NCBI RefSeq assembly: GCF_013373865.1
Contig: NC_050474.1
Span: forward strand, 10,885,670-10,949,669
DNA: 64,000 nucleotides
Reading direction: 5' to 3'
From: Monomorium pharaonis
Lineage: Eukaryota; Arthropoda; Insecta; Hymenoptera; Formicidae
In this document: piece by piece, positions 57,474 through 64,000 of the stretch
Layout of the letters: each line of letters opens with the position of its first letter
Position numbering within the stretch: position 1 is the first letter of the stretch
Notes under the pieces: generated by a model
Seen by the model: the letters and a program-made list of their open reading frames with translations, nothing else
Told to the model about the DNA's origin: nothing
Databases searched by the model: none
Program-made: the position numbers and the translations under genes

Positions 57474-57479
57474 AATAAA
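57474..57479 (+). terminator. Possible polyadenylation signal
   Basis: AATAAA 75 bp after the stop codon of the small ORF at 57136-57399. Confidence 0.35.
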
Positions 57480-58251
57480 TATTGAAGACGAAGTCTACCT
57501 TGACTAATTCTTGGCGAGGAGGTTCTCCTCAAAAATATTCTGTTATTATTTAATAAACATTTATTTAACGTTTAAACAAATTTTTTAAAAATATTTACTA
57601 AACATTTGCTGTTTTAAAAACAAAAAATTGTTTGCATTATTCAATTATTTTGATAAATTCAACGTAACGTCACCAGTCTAGCTTCGCTTAATTTCTACAA
57701 TAATTTAGGGGAGAAAAACTAGACATGTTTCAGCCAACCTACAGTCGTACCTATTAGAACATGTTTAATTTATACGCCCGAAAAAACGATCACCCATCCA
57801 ACTGTTAGCCACCGTCGACATTGCTTGACTTTATATTTTTATAATTAAACATAAAGTTTTACAGTTTTTTACTAATTTTTACATATACAAAATAGCTACA
57901 TGTGGAATAACACATGAAAAGATCTATTTTTGCTGTATTCTTTAAAAAAATGAAGGATAGATGTCATTTCTTATAATTTTTGAGTATTGTTAATATGACA
58001 TATTGTTTCGATAATATATATTGTCCTAATCTCCACTTTTCTTTATGTTCCGATGTTTCAATTTGTGTCTCTTAGAGGTTTCATTCATAAGCTTTTAACA
58101 CTCTTATTATATAGATTCACCGTTCCTTTACACTTGATTTATGCTCCATAATTAGTAACGCTTCCTAACCAGGAGTCAAATATTTTTTAAAATAATATTT
58201 TAAACTTTTTAAATGTGAAATAATTACTACATAAATATTAAATAAATGTTG
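57480..58251. other. AT-rich spacer
   Basis: No gene or element end recognised. Confidence 0.5.
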
Positions 58252-60169
58252 TGTTACGTCCAGCCTTATAGGATTTAACTCTTTATTTGGTAGAAAGGAT
58301 ATATTTCAGGGAGAACAGGTAAGGCAGGGAAGAATGGAACAAAACGTATAGAATTCCCGTAGGCACACAGATTAAGAGAGGGTAGGTGCCTCGGGTTGAA
58401 CGCACTTTTTATGACTCGAAAATGTAGGTCAACGTGCCGATAGGCCCCGCTATAACCCGTTTCAAGTCGTACGTCCGTCGGTCCAAGATTTGAGTCAACG
58501 AATTAAATCGCTTTAACTCTGGATCGGACCAGGTTCTATCTTTGTTCGGAATAAGGGGAGGTTGAAATTAATTAAATGATGAAGTTGGTGTAAAATTAAC
58601 AAAAGTATTTATTCTAATAACAAATAAAATAAAAATAAAAAGAAAATACAAATAAACGCTGAAGTCGTGATTTAACAATTTTGTAATAACGGAATAATCG
58701 AATTTAAAACGCATAGTGAGTATGAATATGGTTGTACACATATTATATAAGTATATGGTGGGTGGAGGAAGGAAAACAAAAAGAGTTTTGTTTTTTAATT
58801 CTATAGTTATAACGGTAAACACGGAGCAAAGAAATAGTCAAGGGGTTTACTAAATGATTACATGAGGAAAACAGAGATGCTTGAAGTCATAAGAGGATAA
58901 AAAATAGCGCGGGAGAGAGTGGGGATGGAATGTCTTCGAATTCAGGGGAACTTATGGGAGAGTAACTTGAAGAAGGAGGAGGTGAACTAGAAAAAGAATA
59001 TGTCGGGAATATCTGAGGAACGTGTTCATGTTCTTCAGTAATTGGAGGCGAAGGGGAGGGTCGAGGAACACTAACTTCTTCGAAGGGGGTAGGAGGAGAG
59101 TAAGGTTGAGGAACACTAAGTTCTTCGAAGGTGATAGCTGGAGAGGAGGGTCGAGGAACACTAAGTGGGAATTATTTATAAAATAATAGGAACGTGTCTT
59201 AAAGAATTAAAACGGAAGGGAGCAGATGAGTAACGTAAAAACAAAAAAAATTATGATTGTGGGACTTACTCATTGCTGGTTGTCGAGAAAATCTGTCGGA
59301 ATCAAAGGAATTTCTTGACCGGATGGAACGGCACTAAAGTTTACTCGCGCACTGATTCTACATGATTATTTCTTTTACTAACTACATTTTCTCGTTACCG
59401 ATTACTGACTACTCGAGTGAAATACTGTTTTTACTCGTTACTGATTACTCGTTACTGATTACTGAATACTGACTAACAACTGACTATTAACTCACTCTCT
59501 TACTAGGGTGAAAAACTAACTGATTGACTCGTTTTCTTCAAAATTTGGTATTATATATACAGTCTTACAAGGAGAGAATCCAGATGTAGGTGGTTCACAT
59601 ATTCTAATTGGTAGGACTCTTTTTCAGGATTGTGTGGTGGATGAATTCTAAGTTTTCTTATTGGAGAAATAATTTTTCCTTTTTGCCCAATCATACGTTG
59701 AGTAATCTGTCGAAACTTTCTCTGTTTCCTCCCACATTCCTTTGATTTTATCGAAGAGATCCGACCTATCGCGTAGGTTATTTTCCCTTTGGATTTAAAA
59801 GATAAATAATTTTTTATCGTGCTAGACGTGCTACGGTATGGTTTGCAGATGGAAGAAACGGTTATTTATGTTTTGCTTATGTTTAGATACTTTATTGCTC
59901 ATTTTTTGTGAGGAAACGTGAAACCTTTTTGTATTTCTACGTTCAGAAATTATTGTTTGTTGGCTCGATATTCAAAAGGAGTTTATTCTCGATATCTAAA
60001 GGGAAATTATCAACTTGGTCGTTTCGTCCATCCATGTTTGTCGTTACGTTTCTAACGGACTAATCCTAGACGCATAAAAAATTATCGGAGACCGTTGAAA
60101 CGGAATTTCTTTTGTAATCTTATTTGTTTCTCCGAAGAAGAGAAATCATGGAGTCTGCCGGGCGTAACA
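58252..60169. mobile_element. Candidate long LTR or LTR-ended non-coding element
   Basis: Begins TGTTACGTCC and ends GGGCGTAACA, an inverted-end pattern like the LTRs here. The flanks GTTG and GTTA match at 3 of 4 bases. 1918 bp with no recognised domain. It contains a stretch AAAATTAACAAAAGTATTTA similar to one at about 43760 in the composite insertion, hinting at a related family. It could be a solo LTR or a short non-coding element. Confidence 0.4.
59063..59165. repeat. 45-bp tandem repeat
   Basis: GAGGAACACTAAGTTCTTCG units start at 59063, 59108 and 59153. Confidence 0.8.
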
Positions 60170-60189
60170 GTTACGTAAATATTATTTTA

Positions 60190-60920
60190 AACAATTTATT
60201 AAAATGTGTTGCGGGATGCGTGAGGGAGCCTCGCGCCTACGACCACGCAGGGCTGCGGCATGTACCGATCACTCTATCGAGCGCGATCCGTGGGACTCGA
60301 TCCACGCGTAGCGTGCGTGCCACCGCTCGCTTTTCGAAATCAGGAAAGCAAACCAAGGGTTCTTCCCATTGTTCACTTGGCGAAAATTGTTCTGACGTAC
60401 GCAGCCGTGATTGGATAGGAGGGATTTTACGATCCTTCCCACTCGCGAGCTCCGCCGCGCACCCGTTTTCCAGAACAGAGCTTTTTCGAACGGAAACCGG
60501 AGCAGTCATCTCTCCGTGTCTCGCGGATTTTCTCTTGTTCGGTCGCGCCACCGAATATCCGTGTTCCGAGTTTCCGCAGTTCACTGAATTCGGTTCGTGA
60601 GTCTCGCTCCGCCGATTCCAGAATCAGGGTATCAGCGCAATCCTTTGGAGCACTGCGCTCTGACTCGCTAAATTGGGGTGTTCTACATTGTACCTAAGCT
60701 CGGATCGTGAGTGCCACTTTACCGCAGTTTCTGAAACGGACACAACACCCCATCAAGACGCAAGTTTCTTCCGCTGAAATCTATATAAGTGATTATGACG
60801 AGAAACACGAATTCAGAATAAAACTGATTGCCTCAAGTTAATTTAAAAATCTTGTGGTTTTGTGTGTACGACCCTCCTTCGCCTCTCAGAAAGGGATAAT
60901 CTACAGTAATCTACACCGCG
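60190..60920 (+). mobile_element. LTR-like promoter and polyadenylation block
   Basis: A GC-rich block with a TATA box (CTATATAAG, about 60780) and, some 35 bp further on, AATAAA (about 60818), followed by a T/G-rich stretch. This arrangement is typical of the U3-R-U5 of Gypsy LTRs. The borders are not certain and no internal coding region follows. The 158-codon frame at 60124-60600 has no recognisable domain and is probably chance. Confidence 0.4.
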
Positions 60921-61729
60921 CTGTGCTGGCGAGCCAATCAGCCCGTGTTCCGGCGTTCAAATTAAGCGCGTGCACGATTCGAACGCGTAAACGAAAACAA
61001 AATGTCAAATTAATATTATAAAAACATCTATTAAATATTATATAAATATTTGTCCTAAATCATTATTTTAAATGATTAGTTACACAGGTTTACAAGGTTT
61101 TTATCACAAAAGAAGTAAGAGTTTAATCCGAAGGAATTCGATGCGCTGAATTCAAATCTAGACTCAGAATGGTGCCATTACGTCAAAATTTTGAGATGTT
61201 CTAACCTAAAAGTGCAAAAATGGCTGTTTTAGGGCATTATTGGAGTTCACTCCTGGTTGCAGAGAATTTTACCGATAAAAACTAAAAAATATACTGTAAA
61301 GTACAAGTATTGCCCTTGAATTTTCATTTTAAAATATCCAAATAGGTTTTTTTTCACCGAGCTACAGCAGATTTAAATTTGTACTGCATACAAAAAATCA
61401 AATAAAGCGATAATGTTGATTTATTTAAAATACCTGAAATCTTTTAGTTTTGAGCAATTTTGGGAAAAAAAGTGTAGTTCAAAGGGTCGCTGCTCACGAA
61501 TCTGGCACTTAGATTTCCACAATTAAACATGGCGAATCCAATATGGCGGACGATGAGAAAATTTAAAATTAGAAAATAAAAAAGAATTGGCGCATTCTGC
61601 ATAAAATTTCAAATATAAAAAGTGTCTTGTGATTTTTCGCTAGAATGCGTTGTTTCTGAGTAAAAAAATTCAGAAAATTGCAATTTGTGTGTGCAATTGA
61701 CTGGATGGCGCATTCTATTAGCAGCTAGC
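60921..61729. other. Spacer upstream of the unknown-family gene
   Basis: No gene recognised. A motif CCAATATGGCGGA near 61538 recalls AATGGCGGATACAATATGG in the TTAA element downstream. Confidence 0.4.
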
Positions 61730-61855
61730 ATTCTGAGAAATTTCTTCTCAACGGTTATTTTCAGGATAGTTGGTGGGTCATTTCATTAGCGGTTGGCATT
61801 CTGAGAAATTTCTTTTCAACGGTTTTTTTCAGGATAGTTGGTGAGTTATTATATT
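61730..61855. repeat. 68-bp tandem duplication
   Basis: ATTCTGAGAAATTTCTTYTC followed by AACGGTT and CAGGATAGTTGGTG occurs at 61730-61797 and again from 61798, just upstream of the start codon of the next gene. Confidence 0.85.
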
Positions 61856-61984
61856 TGCAGTCAATAATTTAAAGAGGGCATTTCAACGATTAGAATTCAG
61901 GTAGTTAACTATTTCTTTCTTTCTTTCTGTACAAATTGTCGAAATTTGAGTGCGTATCTTGATATATTGATCTGATTAACAATA

Positions 61985-64000
61985 ATGTCGAGAAGAAGTT
62001 GTGTTAATGATCCTAACGCGTTTTGCTATGTTTGCGGCAAGTACGCTATAGCAAAACAAAGACGCAACATCACAGATTTGTTCAAGGTAGATTATCAAAA
62101 GTATTTTGATTTTCCTATCGCAAATCAAGATAAACTATGGGTACCTCATAAAGTTTGTGTGTCGTGTTATTCGATTTTATTACGTTGGAAAAAAGATGAT
62201 GATAACTCGCAAACGCTGCCGTTTAGTTCACCAATGGCATGAACCAGTGACTCACGAAGACTGCTATTTTTGTCTATGTAATGTGGAAGGATTTAATAGT
62301 ACGAATAAAAATTCTATTTCTTACCCTGAAGTTACATGGATCACAAAACTAGTTGCCCAAAAACCTTCGGACAGCGTTCAGATCTCACGGGAAAATCTGG
62401 AGCTATCGGAAAACGAAAACGTAGGGAATGATGATAGTATTGATTTCGATAAGGAAGAAGTTCCTCAATTGTTCACGCAAGCTCGTCTAAACGATTTAAT
62501 AAGAGATTTGATGCTGCTTAAAAGTCGATCAGAATTGTTAGGGTCTAGATTACAAGAGATGAATCTGTTGGCTCCGGGGACATCTTTTGCTTGGTACAGA
62601 GACAGAGAGAAAGATTACATTCCATTCTTTGCTGAAAATAATGAACTAATTTATTGTACGGATATACATTTTCAATCTCTCCTTAACCCATTACTTCCCA
62701 AGCGGACATTTTATAGTCGATTGGTTTTCGGCTCAGAAAAGTGATGAGATCACATGAAAACTTAAAACAAAATATGCTCTTCTACGTAAAAAGAGTTGCT
62801 CTTTCAGATTCCGGGGTCAAAATTTTAAAATTTTTTATTGAAAATTAAATATGGCGGCTCAAAGTTGATATAAATTTTTTCATCGACTATTGACTTTTTA
62901 TAGTAGAAAACTTCGAAAAATTTTGTCCATGACTGTTGTAAACGATTGAAATGACGGAGTTTGCCTCTTTAAAATATAAACTATGATTATTAATTGATTT
63001 TTTTAAGTAGTTCAAGTAGTTCAAGGTGGTGGATGCAGTATGGCGTCCAAATACATGAGAATCATATTTTATTGCGATATATGTGTGTGAATAGTCATTT
63101 CTCACATTTTCGAGGTCGCTGAGTACGAATCTTTAGTCAATTAGTCATTTTTCAAAATGGCGGATACAATATGGCGTCAGAATACACGAAAATTAGATTT
63201 TGTTGCGAACTCAGCGATCTCACAAATACATAAAATAAGTACTCAGAGGCATAGTTTTTAATAAAGTATGATTTTTATGGCATATTGTATCCGCCATTTT
63301 GAAAAATGAGTAATTGACTAAAGATTCGTACTCAGCGACCTCGAAAATGTGAGAAATGACTATTCACACACATATATCGTAATAAAATATGATTTCCATG
63401 TATTTGGACGCCATACTGCATTCACCATCTTGAACTACTTGAACTACTTAAAAAAATCAATTAATAATCATAGTTTATACTTTAAAGAGGCAAACTCCGT
63501 CACTTCAATCGTTTACAACAGTCATGGACAAAATTTTTCAAAGTTTTCTACTATAAAAAGTCAATAGTCGATGAAAAAATTTATATCAACTTTAAGCCGC
63601 CATATTTAATTTCCAATAAAAAATTTTGAAATTTTGACCCCGGAATCTGAAAGAGCAACTCTTTTTACGTAGAAGAGTATATTTTGTTTTAAGTTTTCAT
63701 GTGATTTCATCACTTTTCTGAGCCGAAAACCAATCGACTATAAAATGTCCGCTTGGGAAGTAATGGGTTAAGATATTTCCTTCCTTATCTGATGCAAAAA
63801 TTAAAGAAGGAGTTTTCAATGGACCGGATATAAGAAAAGTTATGAAGTCTACGGAATTCGAAAATACGATGACAAAATATGAAAAAGCGGCATGGGTGGA
63901 CTTTAAAAATGTTGTCAAGTTTTTTAAGAAATAAGAAGGACGAAAATTATGAGGCAGTTGGCGTGAAAATGCTCAAAAGTTTCGAAGAACTAGGTTGTAA
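61985..64000 (+). pseudogene. Arthropod protein family of unknown function, interrupted and deleted copy
   Basis: The start MSRRSCVNDPNAFCYVCGKY lies after a short 5' leader. Residues 1-75 form a Cys-rich zinc-binding domain (CYVCGKY, VPHKVCVSCYSILLRW). A frameshift near 62230 leads into HEDCYFCLCNVEGFNSTNKN, a second Cys pair set, then acidic sequence and LLGSRLQEMNLLAPGTSFAW. At CTDIHFQSLL a 1081-bp TTAA element (62687-63767) is inserted. Beyond it coding resumes with FPSLSDAKIKEGVFNGPDI and, after another frameshift in a T-run near 63925, ENYEAVGVKMLKSFEELGC. About 200 residues expected between the two halves are missing on either side of the insertion. The family is multi-copy in arthropods; its function is unknown to me. 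The window ends inside it. Confidence 0.7.
62687..63767. mobile_element. Fold-back element with TTAA duplication (piggyBac type)
   Basis: 1081 bp. TTAA on both sides (62683-62686, 63768-63771), ends CCCATTACTTCCCAAGCGG and the reverse complement. The two arms (about 490 bp each) are inverted copies nearly to a ~105-bp loop (63177-63280). CCC ends with a TTAA target are the mark of piggyBac elements, so this is likely a piggyBac-mobilised MITE. Open frames in the arms are mirror images and not genes. Confidence 0.82.

Noticed and set aside
60124..60600. 158-codon + strand ORF
   Set aside because: Composition of a GC-rich LTR-like promoter block, no recognisable domain, and an equally long antisense frame. 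Probably chance.
62887..63567. Two similar 72-codon ORFs on opposite strands
   Set aside because: They are the mirror images of each other in the arms of the fold-back element.
32191..64000. Further exons of the SLC16-like gene
   Set aside because: I looked for + strand hydrophobic exons with good splice borders continuing the family after ILFKPIP and found none I could support.

Overview
The window looks like a piece of an insect nuclear genome that is crowded with transposable elements. I would guess Hymenoptera (ants), but nothing in the sequence proves the order. The evidence is eukaryotic introns with GT/AG borders, AT-rich spacers, abundant microsatellites, and arthropod-type Gypsy, BEL/Pao, LINE, Penelope, hAT, pogo, Merlin and piggyBac-type elements. 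No bacterial gene, operon, CRISPR array, rRNA or tRNA gene was found.

The only clear single-copy host gene is a monocarboxylate-transporter-like protein (SLC16, major facilitator superfamily) on the + strand. It is represented by two adjoining internal exons, 21315-21466 and 31917-32190, whose phases match. The 10.45 kb intron between them, and the DNA on either side, is almost entirely mobile-element sequence. No first or last exon could be seen, so the gene probably extends beyond both ends of the window.

Layout: 1-1.6 kb decayed LINE plus microsatellites; 2-6.4 kb spacer; 6.4-12.7 kb a very young Gypsy element whose single long ORF has Gag, protease and integrase but no reverse transcriptase; 13.4-16.8 kb a decayed pogo-like transposon carrying an insertion; 17.6-18.65 kb a palindromic 40-bp tandem array split by a solo LTR; 18.9-20.3 kb fragments of an arthropod protein family of unknown function, a MITE, a LINE piece and a truncated element end; 21.6-24.7 kb Penelope-type remnants; 24.9-25.5 kb a diverged solo LTR; 25.5-31 kb a nearly full LINE on the - strand with an insertion; 34.4-35.3 kb a hAT relic; 36.1-56.3 kb a stack of nested insertions (a BEL/Pao element broken by a Gypsy element, itself broken by a Merlin-bearing palindromic element, an LTR-ended composite, a non-autonomous element and small MITEs); 56.9-57.5 kb a perfect 118-bp palindrome beside a small unknown ORF; 58.2-60.9 kb LTR-like blocks; 62.0-64.0 kb a second copy of the unknown protein family split by a TTAA-flanked foldback element.

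The most unusual signal is a set of four complete and one partial non-autonomous elements (13.9, 20.2, 26.6, 47.95 and 54.6 kb). Each complete copy has 9-bp target duplications and G-rich termini. Its arms are arrays of degenerate 15-17 bp repeats pointing in opposite directions on the two sides of a CA/CG-rich core. Core motifs are also found in the long terminal repeats of the intact Merlin-type transposon at 39.9-42.1 kb, which suggests a possible source of transposase. The second striking signal is the RT-less but apparently recently transposed Gypsy element.
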